In this document: in pieces, positions 30,519 through 42,623 of the stretch | Layout: each line of letters opens with the position of its first letter | Position numbering within the stretch: position 1 is the first letter of the stretch | Assembly: GCA_015179125.1 (NCBI GenBank) | Contig: WHVA01000178.1 | Span: 62,001-126,000, forward strand | Direction: 5' to 3' | DNA from: Gautieria morchelliformis | Taxonomy: Eukaryota; Basidiomycota; Agaricomycetes; Gomphales; Gomphaceae | Length of the DNA stretch: 64,000 nt | Position numbers and translations under genes: made by a program | The notes under the pieces: generated by a model | Told to the model about the DNA's origin: nothing | The model's database searches: none | The model's input: the letters and a program-made list of their open reading frames with translations, nothing else

Positions 30519-31524
30519 TTCCTGGGAGTACCAGCAGGTCGAGATCGTGATAAAAGCATGCTGAACACTAGAACCAAGCGCAAGACTGGTTGATCTTATT
30601 TTTGCTGTGGTGGTGACTGGACTCGGAGACAGGGTGGTGATCGCCAGCTAGCAAAATAAAACCTACAATAGGCAAGTAGATATTATTTTAAAGATGCAGC
30701 ATGTGGGTGTGACAGGTTTTAGACGTTTTCTATGATGGAAGTGCATTGAAATCAAAGAGTGGCCATCTGTAATGTGTTGACAAGTGAGATAGCACAATTG
30801 TGCCCGCACCCACTATTCCCAACAGGATACAAGACAGCTGTTCAGTGATCAAGCAATTCTAACTAGCTAGGGAGCTCAAGAGACATATGGTCTAGTAGAT
30901 TGTTATAATGAGTGAAGCCATAGAGAGTGTGTGGCTGGTGGTAGAGGCGGCGCAAGATGGCCCCCCTAGTGCGGCATCTTGGTACAAGCCCCTTCTCCGG
31001 AAGGTGCTCATGGAGTGTGAACTTTGAGTTGGAGATGGGGCTTGTGCCGAACCTATAAGGAACCGGGCATCTACACCATCGGAGACTCAACTTAGGTCCC
31101 AAACAGATACCCATTTATTGCCGAGAAACAGGTATGAAGCTCTCATACAACAGTATATAAGATATCCTAGTTAGTTACATGTACGTAGAGCTTCTTGACC
31201 CCGAACTACGACTTGGTAGTTACCTGTCTTCAGCGAATCTTTCTAAGTCTTTTGAGGTTCGCTCAATCCTACATCTTACATTTTTTTGACAGGAGATAAA
31301 TCCAAGTCTCCTTTCAAAACTCGCAGACTGATCACCCATGAGCCCTTCGAAATTTCCGTTGAACTAATTTTTTTCTTTTTGAAACAAGTACTTGATGCCT
31401 ACCCGCATGGGACGCACATACGGCCCTCCAAACTCACGACATACTGCGAGCGTGGACAGCCGACGGGTCAGTAAATCGACCCACGATGACTGTCTGGAAT
31501 CCTTCAGACGCCTCACCTGAGGAT
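30519..31524. other. Spacer with right copy of inverted repeat R; no gene seen
   Basis: About 30925-31065 (AAGATGGCCCCCCTAGTGCG and neighbours) is the inverted partner of 26650-26790. A TATATAAG box occurs near 31151. Other open frames are short and without motifs. Confidence 0.5.
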
Positions 31525-31529
31525 CAACG

Positions 31530-33447
31530 TGTTGGAGTTAGTAATCTTCACTGTATTTTGTGGGGCGTGCTTGGTGCCTAATAAGACCTAAGCCGTTTTT
31601 GTCCCTACTGTGACCCACCTCGAACTTCTACAGGTTATGGGCCCCACCGATTCACTCTAGTTGTCAGCTCCCTTGGGATCGAAACGCATGCTCACCTGGT
31701 GTTGGGGTTGAGAGGGCTCTCCCATTGTAAAGTTCATTGCAAAGCCCAGTGACGTTCCAGGCAGTTACCACATCGCGCGAAAAAATCCCCCCCAACCACA
31801 TTGTGCACACACATGTCATGACGCGTTTATTTCCCATACTCAGATGCTCTGTTCTCCCATTTCTCACTCCACCTCCGTGTTTGTTCCGATCCCCCTTGCC
31901 ATGTTCGGCAACCAATCTTCGCTGTTCACGCCATTTACTATAGCCACGCCATCAAAGCATGATCGACGTCTTTGGAATGACTTGGCAGTCATCGCTGGGC
32001 CTATCACATCCTCTGCTCAACCCTCTTTCTATGGTGTTCCTATGATCGTATTGTCATGACTTGTGTATTTCCTACACCTTGTTATCCCCATTTCCCCTTT
32101 CGCCACTCCTCCCCCGTGTTCGCTCGGCTTCGCCCTCCACCTCAACCACTCCTCCCCTATGTCATCTCCGTTCGCCCTTCCTTGCATTTCCCTGAACAGC
32201 CATTCGCTGCTCGCATCATTCGCCAGCAGGCACACCATCAAATCACGATCGACATCCCTACCCGGCATGATGGCTCGTCAGTAGCTCCATCAGCTTCTCG
32301 ATCCAACCCTCTTTTGGTGCTCATATGAGCAGGGTGAGTTCGCAGGACACCCTACCCGTAGGTTGTGTGGGATCAACCCAGTAGATGAAGAACCTGTGCA
32401 GGGCGGTGTATATGCAGGCCCCAAGACATGATTTCATACATAGGTGCCTTCGCCACCTTCACTCTCCATCGTTTCATGTTCTCCCTCTTCTCTCACTCTA
32501 TTGTATGTTTATTTCATCTATGTTGTATCATGGCTGCGCACCCCTATCCAACCCTGACTCATGACGGCCTCTTTCCTATTCGCTGATACCTTATGAGCAT
32601 TCGATATAAGTAGTTTGCATTTTGCATGTATGTTCCCCAGTTCAATTATCATACGTCGTCTATCTTGTGCAAACTTGACCTCGCTGTGATCATCGTCTTG
32701 AGCCTTCTCCTGGAGATTCCTATCTTCAACCAGAAGAGGACTTAGGCATCACCGGTGAGTTCTCATACTTCATCTTCGTTACCTTAGCCTTCGAACTATT
32801 TTCTGTGCTGACAGTGAAGGGCTCTGAAGGAGCACCTTCGCCGGTGAAGGGATTGTCGCTACTTAGACAGCCCTTCCGTGACACCTTGTACGTTACATCG
32901 TCAAGTGCCACGGGCTATTCTGCTATGACTGTAGATAGGGCGAGCTCCGTTCGGGCAACCCTCTTATCTTGTGGACATTTGTTGGTTCACCTATTCGCCG
33001 AACAGCATACTTATTCGCACAAGTTATTCGGGCATTCGCTGTGGTCACTAATACACGATATTAACGCCTGAAAACCAATCTTGACAACACACATACCATT
33101 TGTTGCCGGTCACCAGTCATTACCAGGGTTCATCATTAACCATGGGAACTTGAGCTGTTGTTGAGATTGGCGGTTGGCACACCCAAGCTTTCACATTCTG
33201 AGGCAGTTTGTGTAGGCCCTTATTTGTTGAGGCCTCAATATTCTCATTCTACCCGAGGAGGTCACTCAGTATTGGAAAGCTGTTGGAGCTATTCCAGGAG
33301 TTGGTTTTCAGGGAAGCTGGAGTTGAAGAGCGCTTCAGGAGGTGTGTTGGAGTTAGTAATCTTCGCTGTATTTTGTGGGGCATGCTCGGCACCTAATAAG
33401 ACCTAAGCTGTTTTTGTCCCTACTGCGACACACCTTGAACTTCTACA
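31530..33447 (+). mobile_element. TRIM-like miniature LTR retrotransposon, TSD CAACG, split by LTR X
   Basis: Two 103-bp LTRs (31530-31632 and 33345-33447) begin TGTTGGAGTTAG and end AACTTCTACA. They are bracketed by the perfect duplication CAACG (31525-31529 and 33448-33452). GGTTATGGGCCCC (31633-31645) abuts the 5' LTR and matches a half initiator-Met tRNA primer site. A purine-rich GGAGGTG precedes the 3' LTR. Without LTR X copy 3 the element is about 640 bp and has no gag or pol. The tiny LTRs plus intact primer site fit a TRIM mobilised by a copia element. Confidence 0.85.
31814..33086 (+). mobile_element. Solo LTR, family X, copy 3 (1273 bp), TSD ACACA
   Basis: TGTCATGACGCG to CCAATCTTGACA, with perfect ACACA at 31809-31813 and 33087-33091. 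It sits in the interior of the TRIM. The 88-codon frame is at 32805-33071. TATA-like box near 32604. Confidence 0.93.
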
Positions 33448-33611
33448 CAACGGACTCAGATAACAGCATATTAGCACATGTGGAGAATAGATGAACTGGT
33501 AAATGTACCGCTCCCCCCTTCTGTAACTAGTGCCAGCCCTTTGGTACCTGGCAGTGAGGTGGGCCTAATGGATGCCAACGTACTGGCTCTGCATACGCTC
33601 CTAGTCACTCT

Positions 33612-36030
33612 ATGAGTGAGCCGATTGTAGCGAGAGCTGCTGGGGAAGATGTCCCGGTTAGCTATAACGAAGATGAAAATATTTTGAATAATATGCACCA
33701 CTCTGCTGAGGCGAGTGGGGATACTTCGCACTCCTTGCCGAGCGACTCTTGTGAGGGAAGTGACAACTCCAGGAGTGATTGGAGTGTGAGCACAAACAGT
33801 GACAACACAGCACTACCACAAACACAACGCTCACCTAGTGTGGCAAGTTTGGATGTGGCGAGCACCCGTTACTTCCCATCGTGGTTCAGCAACACAGGGG
33901 AAAACGGTGATGCTGCACCGGTGAATGAGCAACAGGACATTTTTGAAGCTCCTGACTCACCTGGTAGTGGGGGCACAGTGAGATGGGGAGACATGGGTGG
34001 TGATGAACACCCGTTCAGCCCCATACCCTCCCACTGGCACAATCCCCCTAAACAGGATGGCTGGTAACTAGAACAGATACCAGGGTCAACCTCCTCCCCT
34101 GGACGAGCAAAGAAAAGCAAAGTCAGCGAAGAGGAAGATGAAGATGTGTTATACTCGCTCTTCATGTCTAATATACTGGATGGGCTGGATCGCGGCCTGA
34201 AACAGCGCATCTACGCATGTGCTGAAACCTTTAAAGGAAATAGACCCACAAGTAATTTAGACTCGGACTCTATGAAGTCCTCCCATGCCCAACCTGACCA
34301 TATAGCGCCACTACATGGTGCCAAGGATAAGGAACGGGCCATGGATGTCTCACAGGAAGCAGAGATGGCCCGAAACAAAGCTACATAGACTCCGTGTCAG
34401 ATTACAACCTGAATGTCCAACCCTCTGCCAAAGATAAAGGCAAGGCGAGGGAACAGAATAATGTCTCACACTCACAGGAAATGGAACTAGATATGGCAAC
34501 AGACAATGGGCCTAGCGGAGGGCCTATTCAAGTGGCAACTGCAACAATGACCATGCTCACAAATACGCAATGTGAGCCTACAGTGCAACATACCCAGCCA
34601 ATGGTAAAGACACACCATTCGTTATCTTTACCTCCGCAGGGACCTGCAACAGCAGGTGTGGCATCCAGGTCACGCAATGCGCTCCCAGGTGTGCACACCC
34701 TTTGAGGAATAATGCCGGGTGGACAACTGAACACACCCACTGCCCCGCATGAGGTACAGGCCCCAATGGCCCAGCTTCCGCCACTCAGCTATTTTGCTAG
34801 TCTGAACACAGCAGTGGGAGATCCTGACCCAGGAAACCCTAGCTCCTCAGAGTCTGACACTACAAGTGGCTCACCCACACTCTCTGATGGTGAGCATAGC
34901 AAGCACTATTGGAAACGTGAGAAACAGCGTATGGAGTAAGCTACTAAAATAAAGATAGACTTACCTGCCCCATATGAAGGAACGGCAGATTTCAATGCCT
35001 TCAAACAATGGACTTACACTGTAAACACATGGTTTGAAATAACCGGTTTTCCACAAAAGCATCGTGTCAAGCAGATGCTGGCCTTCATGAAAGGCAAAGC
35101 TGCGGACTTCTTCATGACCTTTGTAGCCCCAGACGTAAAAATCTGGATGGTAGACTCACTAGGACAAGCTCTATTCAATTCTTGCTTCCCTCCGGCATTT
35201 CGTCGTCAGATGTGTGTTAAGTTCAATGAATATAGGCAAGGGAAAAGGCCTATAAAGGACTACCTACATCAATTGAAGTTGATGGCTGCGCGTCTGCCTG
35301 ACATTATGGAATTCCAGTTGATACAAAATACTGGGATGGGGCAGAAACATACATCTGACTAAAGTGGATGCAGAATGGATTTACGCCTGAGTTCTCATCT
35401 CTGGAAGAGTTAGAAATAGCGGCAGAACGCTATGAGAATATGGAGCAGCTACGCACATACAAGCTGAGAAGGAACAATAAGGACGCATCCCTGGCTCCAC
35501 ATTGGAGTGCAGAGAAGGGAAAGGAAAAAAAGAACCCTGACACCCGTCGATGACGGGATGACAAAGGGCGTCAGCCAGATGGTGGACACGCAGGAAACTC
35601 CTGCACCCTCCATGGAGACACTGGAGGGCGAGGAACCACTCACAATCACAATCGTGGAGCTGGGTGGGGTTGTGGGGGTCCAAGGAGACTGAGAGGAGGC
35701 CCCCCTCCCATGACACTGGCAAGACGAGATGAGCTACATGCTAATAATCAGTGTTACATTTGCGAGCAAGGTGGACACTTAGCACGAGATTGCCCGAGGC
35801 GTAAAACCATAAAACCTCTGGAAGTGCAATCTGCGGCCCTGCACCTCCACCGGTTAGCAGAGCAGGGACGTGAAGAAATATCTCTTCAACTCAACGCAAT
35901 AGAAATGTCACCAGGAATGGCTGAAACTGAAATCAATGCAATGTCACCACATGAAATCTTATCAAATGACATACCGCAACATTTTTATGACTGTGTGTGC
36001 ATCCTGATGGCCTATAAAATGTATGTGTAG
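33612..36030 (+). pseudogene. Gypsy E gag region
   Basis: The opening frame is MSEPIVARAAGED, followed by a long acidic, Ser/Thr-rich segment. Stops occur at 34065 (TAA), 34386 (TAG), 34703 (TGA) and 34937 (TAA). The gag core is recognisable at about 34965-35370: LPAPYEGTADFNAFKQW, KVKQML-like KQMLAFMKGKAADFF, YRQGKRPIKDYLHQLKLMA. The zinc knuckle CYICEQGGHLARDC (CX2CX4HX4C) is near 35753-35795. The domain order is normal, but the many stops mean no full product. Confidence 0.8.
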
Positions 36031-36033
36031 GGC

Positions 36034-36312
36034 GTGGACCCACAGCCTGAAATGAAGTGGCACAAGAGGTTCCTTGAAATACCGTCAACCAATGACCCAT
36101 TTGACACATATGTGCTTATAGTAGATAGGCTTGGCAAGCTTACATTGCAAGTGCTGGTCGCCCGCTTCATTCTTGATGAATTTGACCCAGTAGCATGGAT
36201 CAGGTTTGAGAGTTGGTGGAGGTCACCTGAAGATATTCAGGATGACCAGGATCTTGCATGGCGACTGTGTGCCGCAGAACGTCGCACCAAGCCTACAGAG
36301 GACCGACACTGA
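36034..36312 (+). pseudogene. Gypsy E segment between zinc knuckle and protease
   Basis: Open for 92 codons (MDPQPEMKWHKRF, VDRLGKLTLQVLV, FDPVAWIRFESWW). The content is unlike known gypsy domains and I cannot name it. It may be a linker of the polyprotein. It ends before the MITE. Confidence 0.35.
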
Positions 36313-36432
36313 ATAGCCGCAGGTGTGATCCCAGGGGTCACCTTGCTGGATGTAGCAGCGGCCTCAGAGCAGCTGCACATAATGCGTGAGACAGTGCTTG
36401 GCTCCCCTGGCGATATCGAGAACCCAGGGTTA

Positions 36433-37433
36433 AGATAGAGGACACTCTAATAGGGCACCCTTACATAATCTACTTTAGCCCAATATTTTGAGCTCAATAG
36501 ACGTTCACATGGTCACTTTTTCACCACTTTGCCTCCTACAATCCATGCAAATAACCTCTAGAAATGAGTCCCAGGAAACAGAATATTATTTGAATAAAAA
36601 TTGAGCTGTATATAGACAAAAAACTTGAATTTTACAAATGTGCAGGAAATCACCTGTATGATGCAAGGACATGCTCAGAAATTTTTGGGCAAGGATGACG
36701 AAGGACATTTGGCCGCTTATGTAATCAATCACGTGACCTCAGCAGAGCGCCAAAATTGAAGAAAAGCTGGCTGAACCAACCACATCTCTATACCTAGAGC
36801 ATCCAGCATGGGCTGGAAGTCTAAAGCATGATTAGCATGCCTCAAAAACCTAAGAAAAGGTTCCCTGAATGACTTTTATCCAAAATTTCATTGTGAGCTC
36901 AACTTTATTGAGCAATACAGTCAAGTTCCGATACAGGTCAAGTGCACAAATGACAGATATGGATGCCATGGAGTGCAATGTGATTGCTTGCCTTGACAAT
37001 ATCCCATTGATGCAAATTCAGCGGTCAGTGGTTTCCAAGTCCATCATCTGAATATGGATTACTCAATGGTTTTTTTTTTTTTTTTTTTTTTGGAGTAGCT
37101 ATGCAAATCAATCTGCAAGATTCATTTCAGCATACTCACAAGGCCTTTCTGGCTCAATGGCTGCCTGGGAAAACCAAAACCAGAGGTATCATGGACACCA
37201 GACTTTACCCCCTTGGATGGCTGAGAAAGCAAAGGCTGCCTATGCATAGCACTTCATTATTGATCTGGAGGTACTTAATACATTACAATACATAGACTAT
37301 GAGTGGGGAGGCATCCTTGATGTGAAATCTGATGAGTAGTTTTTTTTTTCAAACTTGACTTCAGGATTTTGGCCACTTTTTAGGGTTAGGGTTAGAGATT
37401 ACATAAGGTGCCCTATTAGAGCGTCCTCTATCT
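36433..37433. mobile_element. MITE or decayed DNA transposon (1001 bp) with 38-bp inverted repeats
   Basis: Ends are AGATAGAGGACACTCTAATA and, inverted, AGATAGAGGACGCTCTAATA, with similarity over about 38 bp. The flanks are TA (36431-36432 and 37434-37435); because the surroundings read TTAA on both sides, a TTAA duplication is also possible. The interior has short decayed coding pieces (CLDNIPLMQIQR, AAWENQNQRYHGHQTLPPW) that may come from a transposase, a run of 20 T near 37072-37091, and TTAGGGTTAGGGTTAG beside the right end. Confidence 0.85.
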
Positions 37434-37526
37434 TAAATGTATTTCAGTCCTGTACTACTAACAGTGATGGTGACAGCAGTAATGACATAACAATGTGCAA
37501 CGCTGCTGGTATATGTCCAGCATACA

Positions 37527-37916
37527 TGTGAGGGCAACACTAATGACGAAGCCACAACCAAGGATACTCAAGGAGATAAGAGCCGATACTAGGACAATGA
37601 CCAACTGTGTAGTGGGTATCCTCAGTTTATAACTCTACCAACGATAGATACATGGGGACTTGCCTGTGTAGTGGGTATCCTCAGAGATCAAGCTGAGGAG
37701 ACGCCACTACATGGGCTACAGTCTTATAGCGCTGGCAAGGCTTACATAATAGGGGAGACGGAAACTTGTAGAAGGTTACGGAAGGTGACATGTGACAGAG
37801 TGTGACGGAATGTGACAGAAGGTGACAGAAGGTGACAGAGTGTGATGGAATGTGATGGAAGGTGACGGAAACTCATGGAAGGAAATAGAAACTTGTGGAA
37901 GGAAATGCGTCTGACA
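37527..37916 (-). mobile_element. Solo LTR of the gypsy C family (390 bp), TSD ATACA
   Basis: TGTGAGGGC to TCTGACA on the plus strand, flanked by perfect ATACA (37522-37526 and 37917-37921). It keeps the TATAAG box, the AGCTTGATCT 10-mer and a partly disrupted 10-bp GGAA/AGAA array. It shows recombination between LTRs after insertion into gypsy E. Confidence 0.93.
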
Positions 37917-37953
37917 ATACACTTCTAAGGAGAAAGGGAAACAGAAAAAAATA

Positions 37954-38550
37954 ATGTACCCTGACTACATGAAGGCCATCGAGTGTAACACATCAAAGCC
38001 AAAGGACTTCAAGTGCCTAGTGCCAAAGTCAATAATTGTCGAGTGCCACCTAGATGGCAAACCTGTACGTGCCTTGCTGGACAGTGGATCACTATCCAAC
38101 TTTATATCTACTACTGTAGTAGACCAACTGAAGCTGTCAGCTTCTCACCTGGCAAAGCCGGTTGCATTCCAAATGGCTGCAACTGGATCTAAGACAATGA
38201 TCACAAGCTCAGTAGAGTGTGACTTCACATACCAGAACATCACTGAGAGGCGCAGATTTGATGTAATCCACTTGGAAAATCATGACATTATCTTGGGCAC
38301 TCCATTCCTATGGCAGCACAAGGTCGTCTTGAGTTTCAGCCCATCCAAGTTCACTGTAGGAAGTGCAAAATCATTAGCGTTGTCTGGAGAGGAGGTGGCA
38401 AAGATCACCTCTATGGCTGCTGATGTCATTCATAATGAACTAGAGAAGTTAGAGGAACAGCTTCTAGACACTGATGAACTACCTATTCAGTGCATACATT
38501 GGTATTTTTGTTGAGGTCTACATAGATGACATTCTAGTCTATTCAGACAC
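37954..38550 (+). pseudogene. Gypsy E protease with fused RT active-site fragment
   Basis: The aspartic protease domain reads VRALLDSGSLSNFIS (catalytic DSG), FDVIHLENHDIILGTPFLW and VVLSFSPSKF, ending at 38514. Overlapping in another frame at about 38504-38550 is VEVYIDDILVYSDTI, the catalytic YIDD box of a reverse transcriptase. About 300 codons of RT that normally lie between the two are absent, so a deletion joined them. Confidence 0.85.
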
Positions 38551-38555
38551 AATTG

Positions 38556-40445
38556 GGCCATGCGCAAATGCAGATGCGGCAGCAGCCCAGTCCTGGCGTG
38601 TGGCAGGGAGCCCCAGCAACATGGGTGCCTGCTGGGGATCCAGTCCACCACGTAAGGCCTGCTGTGGAGGCAGGTGGCCCTGCAAGAGGCCGCAAGGGCA
38701 GGTGTGACGCCTGGCAGGCTCTGGGGTTCCCTGGAGGGTCCCCAGAGGTGGATGCACGCCCCTGTTAAGGTTGGTTTTTAGGTGTTAATATCATGTATTA
38801 GTGAACACAGCGAATGCCCGAATGACTTGTGCGAATAAGTATGCCATTTGGTGAATAGGGTGAACCAATAAATGTTCGGAAGATAAGAGGGCTACCCGAT
38901 CGGGGTTCACCCTGTCTACAGTCGTAGCGAAATAGCCCATGGCACTTGACGATGTAACGTGCAAGGTGTCACGGAAAGGTTGTCTAAGTAGCAACAATCC
39001 TTTCGCCGGCGAAGGCGCTCCTTCGGAGCCCTTCGCCGACAGCACAGATAATAGTTCGAAGGCTAAGGTAACAAAGATGAAGTATGAAAACTCACCAGTG
39101 ATACTTAAGCCTTCCTCTGGTCGAAGATAGAAGATAGGGCTCTACAGGAGAGGGCTCAAGACGATGGTCACAGTGAGGTCAAGTTTGCACAAGATAGACG
39201 TATGATAATTGAACTGGAGAATATACATGCGAATGTAAACTACTTATATCAAATGCTCGTATGGTAACAGCGAATAGGAAAGAGGCTGTCATGAGTCAGG
39301 GTTGGATAGGGGTGCACAGTCATGATACAAATAGATGAAATAAACATACAATAGAATGGAAGAGGAGTGCGAACATGAAACGACGGAGAGGAAAGAGGGT
39401 AAAGGCACTTATGTACGAAAACACGCCTTGGGACCTGCATATACACCACCCTGCACAGACTCTTCGTCTTCTGGGTTGATCCCATGCAACCTATGGGTAG
39501 GACATCCCACGAATGCATCCTGGCCATATGAACACCTAAAGGGGTTGGATCGAGAAGATGATGGGGCCAGTGATGAACCATCACACCGGGTAAAGGGTGT
39601 CGATCGTGTTTGATGGCGTGCCTGCTGGTGAATGATGCAAGTAGCGAATGGTCGTTCGGCAAATGTGGCGAAGAGCGAATGGAACGAACGTAGGGGAGGA
39701 GTGGTCAGAGGGTATGGCGAACTCAGGCGAAGATGCAGGAGGAACGATGAGAGGGGGCAGAGAGACAGCAGGGTAAGGGAAATAGACGTGTCATGACAGT
39801 TAGGGTGTGCAGCACCATTCCCACTCGCTGGGCACGAGTGGGGCGACAGGGGTGGCGGGGGCGGCCCCTGAGGGCGCATGCGAGCATGGAAACGGCGGTG
39901 GGCCAGGCCTGGGGCACAGAGAGGTGCCCCAGCACCATGCCTGTCTGCTGGGGACCTGAGGCATCGCATGGGGCCTGCCTTGGACGGGGGTTGGGTCTGC
40001 AGGCGGCTGCGAGCGTGGGAAGAGGGGGCTGCATGGCGTGCTTGGCGCCTGGCATGCTTTGGAGGCCTTTTGAGGGCTCCCAGAGGTGGATGCATGCTCT
40101 ATGGAGCATGCACCACCTCTCCTGCTCGCTGGGAGTGAGCAGGGCATCTGGGATGGCGCTGCATGCAACTGTGGATGATGCTGGGCACCAGGCGCAGCAT
40201 GCACAACATCTGGCTGACTCTGGAGGCCTCTGGAGGGCCCCCAGAGGTGGATGCATGCTCCTTCGAGCGTGCACCACCATTCCCACTCGCTGGGAACGAG
40301 CAGGGTGGCCTGGAGTGTGGATGCACGGTGTGGGAGGTGGAGGCGGCATCACGCGCAGCATGGCCGACCTGGCTGGCCGGCTGCTGGGAGGCCTGATGAG
40401 GCTGGGGGTGCCATGGCACATGGATACGTCCCAGAGGGACATCAT
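38556..40445. repeat. GC-rich minisatellite with about 160-bp unit, interrupted by LTR X
   Basis: CCCAGAGGTGGATGCA recurs near 38740, 40078 and 40237, and CACTCGCTGGG-type sequence near 39820, 40125 and 40285. The spacing of the last two units is about 160 bp. GC content is far above the neighbours, giving long open frames on both strands (up to 266 codons) without protein character. The left and right parts meet at the LTR X copy 4 insertion. It may be a satellite or part of an unrecognised element. Confidence 0.7.
38763..39798 (-). mobile_element. Family X LTR, copy 4 (1036 bp), degraded
   Basis: On the minus strand it runs TGTCATGACACG to CTAAAAACCAACCTTAACA. The ends are mutated, the flanks (GCCCC and GTTAG) do not match, and it is about 240 bp shorter than the other copies. 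The 88-codon frame is shortened to 84 codons (39045-38791). It is the oldest or most rearranged copy. Confidence 0.88.
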
Positions 40446-40450
40446 TGCAT

Positions 40451-40901
40451 TTGTCCATGGCCTTGCAGAGGTTTTACCAACCCTCCTCGCTGGCCTTTGC
40501 CCAGAACCATGCCTCGCTGGGTGTCATCTCACTAGCCTTCACCCAGCGAGTGAGTTGCTCCCTCCCCTTCTCCATCATCCAGTCCAACTTTGACTCGGAG
40601 TGTTCCTGCGATGAAAACATCGTGGCAACAGCATTCTTGACAGCAAACCGTCATCTGCACTGTGGTCTTTTTCAAGACACTGCAGGAAGTGCCAACAGGT
40701 GGAACTGGTGTGGCTTAATACCTGTTTATCACAAGTGAATTTGACCAGTTTGTGGTAATTCAGATGCTATGTAGTGACAGCAACAGGTAAAGATTAAGCT
40801 GGGGAACCGCTGGCGGTTCCCACACACTAGCTATACAGTGGGGTCTTGTGGACCCCCCTCTCAGAATCTACTTCTTTACACCACCCAAGGGGCTTCTGAG
40901 C
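40451..40901 (-). other. Unassigned segment, possible remnant frame on the minus strand
   Basis: Minus-strand reading near 40600-40440 gives SKLDWMMEKGREQLTRWV, TPSEAWFWAKASEEGW and a stop. It looks protein-like but I do not recognise it. A small hairpin GGGAACCGCTGGCGGTTCCC lies at about 40803-40822. Nothing else was seen. Confidence 0.35.
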
Positions 40902-42161
40902 TCAGAGTTGGCTTGGTCTCGGCCGTAGAGAGGTGTGAGCCACAGCCAGCAGAGGTTCCACAGGACTGCCTGGGAGGGTAGTTAAGGATGTAATACTGCC
41001 CAGTACCCAGTCAATCAACAGATTGTAGCGGGTGAGCCAGTTGTGTCTGAGAACTACAGAAACAGACAAATCAAGGGGGATGATATAAAAGTCTATGGAA
41101 TGGGTGTGACCATTGGGGAAACAGATAGGTAGCTCTACAGCTTCAGTAATTACCAAATTTGTACTACCATTGAATAAACAAAGCAGGATCGGGTCTACAG
41201 AATGGGTTTTGAGGACATTTTTATGTACAAAAACTGATTCAATAAAACAATGAGTGGAACTGGAGTCTACTAGAGCTTTAAACTTTTGGTTTGGAACAAG
41301 AGATGAGGACAAACTAACTACAAGAGAATTCGGAGAACAGAGAGCAGAAGCATTGATTCTTACCTCCCCTAATGTGCAAGCCAAGTCAATGCGACCCTCG
41401 GTATGCGTGGAGGCTGGAGGGCCACTGACTATTTTTTTGCACCTGAAGCCAAGCTATTGCCTTTGTCATCAGATGTCTTCCATCAGAAGCTGTGGCTGTC
41501 CACGCCGATGTGGCTTTCAGACATTCTCTTTCACACGGTGGCCACTCTGCGCACATACTAAGCAGAGGTTGTTATCCATGCGGCGTTGGTGTTCTGCAGG
41601 TGTGAGTTTGCTGTCCTTGCCGAGTTTGTCCACGTCAGGTTTTTTCTGACCCTCAGATTGATTATTCCCTTTTGGCTTATCCTTTCTTTTGCCTTGGTTG
41701 TTACCGGCATAAGCATTAGAATTGCCTGAACCTTGACCTTGGCATCAGTTGTTGTTCTGGGAACCTCAGTTTTGGTAGGCAGACCTGTTGTTCTTGGCCT
41801 CAGGTTTGGGAGCGGAATGGGTCTTGCGAAAGACTTTGCCGCGATGTTCCCAATACCTCTGGTCGATTTTCTGAACAAGGTCTTGGAGGTCATCAAGGGT
41901 TCAGGGTTTGTCAAAATGCACCATCTCATCTTTTACTCACTTTGGCAAAGCCAGGTAAGCTCGGTGATGCAAAGCTGAATCATTGTACTGGAGGACGGAT
42001 GCAAGCCTATAGTATTCAACAAAAAACTGAGTTGCCTTGTGGTTATCCTTCATGACCAGATTCTCGAGCTCGATTTTGGCATTGGCAACCTGATCATAGG
42101 GGCTGAAGTTCAGATAGAGCTTTTCCATGAATGCCATATAATCCAAAGCCCATGCAGGTTC
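40902..42161 (-). pseudogene. Gypsy D gag-protease fragment
   Basis: Reading leftwards: gag core (MDYMAFMEKLYLNFSPYDQ, NAKIELENLVM, ATQFFVEYYRLASVLQYND), then a Lys/Asn/Gly-rich linker with TGA at 41766-41768 and 41745-41747. A zinc-knuckle-like end (CLVCAEWPPCEREC) follows, then a retropepsin fold (KALVDSSSTHCFIES; catalytic DSG reads DSS; VVLRHNWLTRYN). The altered DSS and the stops show it is dead. Gypsy B inserted at its right end; a further piece may lie past 48360. Confidence 0.82.
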
Positions 42162-42623
42162 TGTAAGGGCAACCCTGGCTAGTCGTGGAGATCACACTAC
42201 CACACAACTGACAAGGGGAAATCCAAAGTATGTATAAATGAACAGAGCATACAAGAGAGGGGGTTCTCACCTGACAAGGGGAAATCCAAAGAGAAAAGTC
42301 TAAGGACCCCCAATGTCAGCGAGCCCGTATTATACTACGCTGCGCAGCCAGGGACAACGCTTGGCACCCGCCATCAACCCTGCATCCCCCTGACCCTTGA
42401 TCGACCCTTGATGCCACCTATTATGTCAGTCGCTTGATTTCCGACACTGTTCCGGGGCGGAAGTCGGAAATTGGAGTGGAACTGGCAAGGCGAACGGAAC
42501 TGGTGGAAGTTCTCCCAGAAGCGGAATCGTTCCCGAAAGCGGATGCGGAGATGGAATCGGAACCGGAAGCGGAGTCGGAAATGGAGTCGGAACTGGGAAT
42601 GGAAAACAGGGTGTCCCCTGACA
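42162..42623 (-). repeat. 3' LTR of gypsy B (462 bp)
   Basis: TGTAAGGGCAACC to GTCCCCTGACA on the plus strand. The pol frame extends about 200 bp into it. It contains TATAAT (minus) and the self-priming 10-mer. Confidence 0.95.

Larger units (their letters stand above)
33612..38550 (+). mobile_element. Degenerate Ty3/gypsy element E with MITE and solo LTR inside
   Basis: The remains are a gag region (33612-36030), a retropepsin (37954-38514) and a short RT active-site fragment. No LTRs of its own were identified. Most of RT, RNase H and integrase is missing. The element is cut by a MITE (36433-37433) and a solo gypsy C LTR (37527-37916), so it predates both. The right end runs into a GC-rich minisatellite. 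Confidence 0.75.

Noticed and set aside
39793-40593. 266-codon frame in the GC-rich minisatellite
   Set aside because: Overlapping long frames exist in several phases on both strands and the sequence is tandemly repeated; no protein-like motif.
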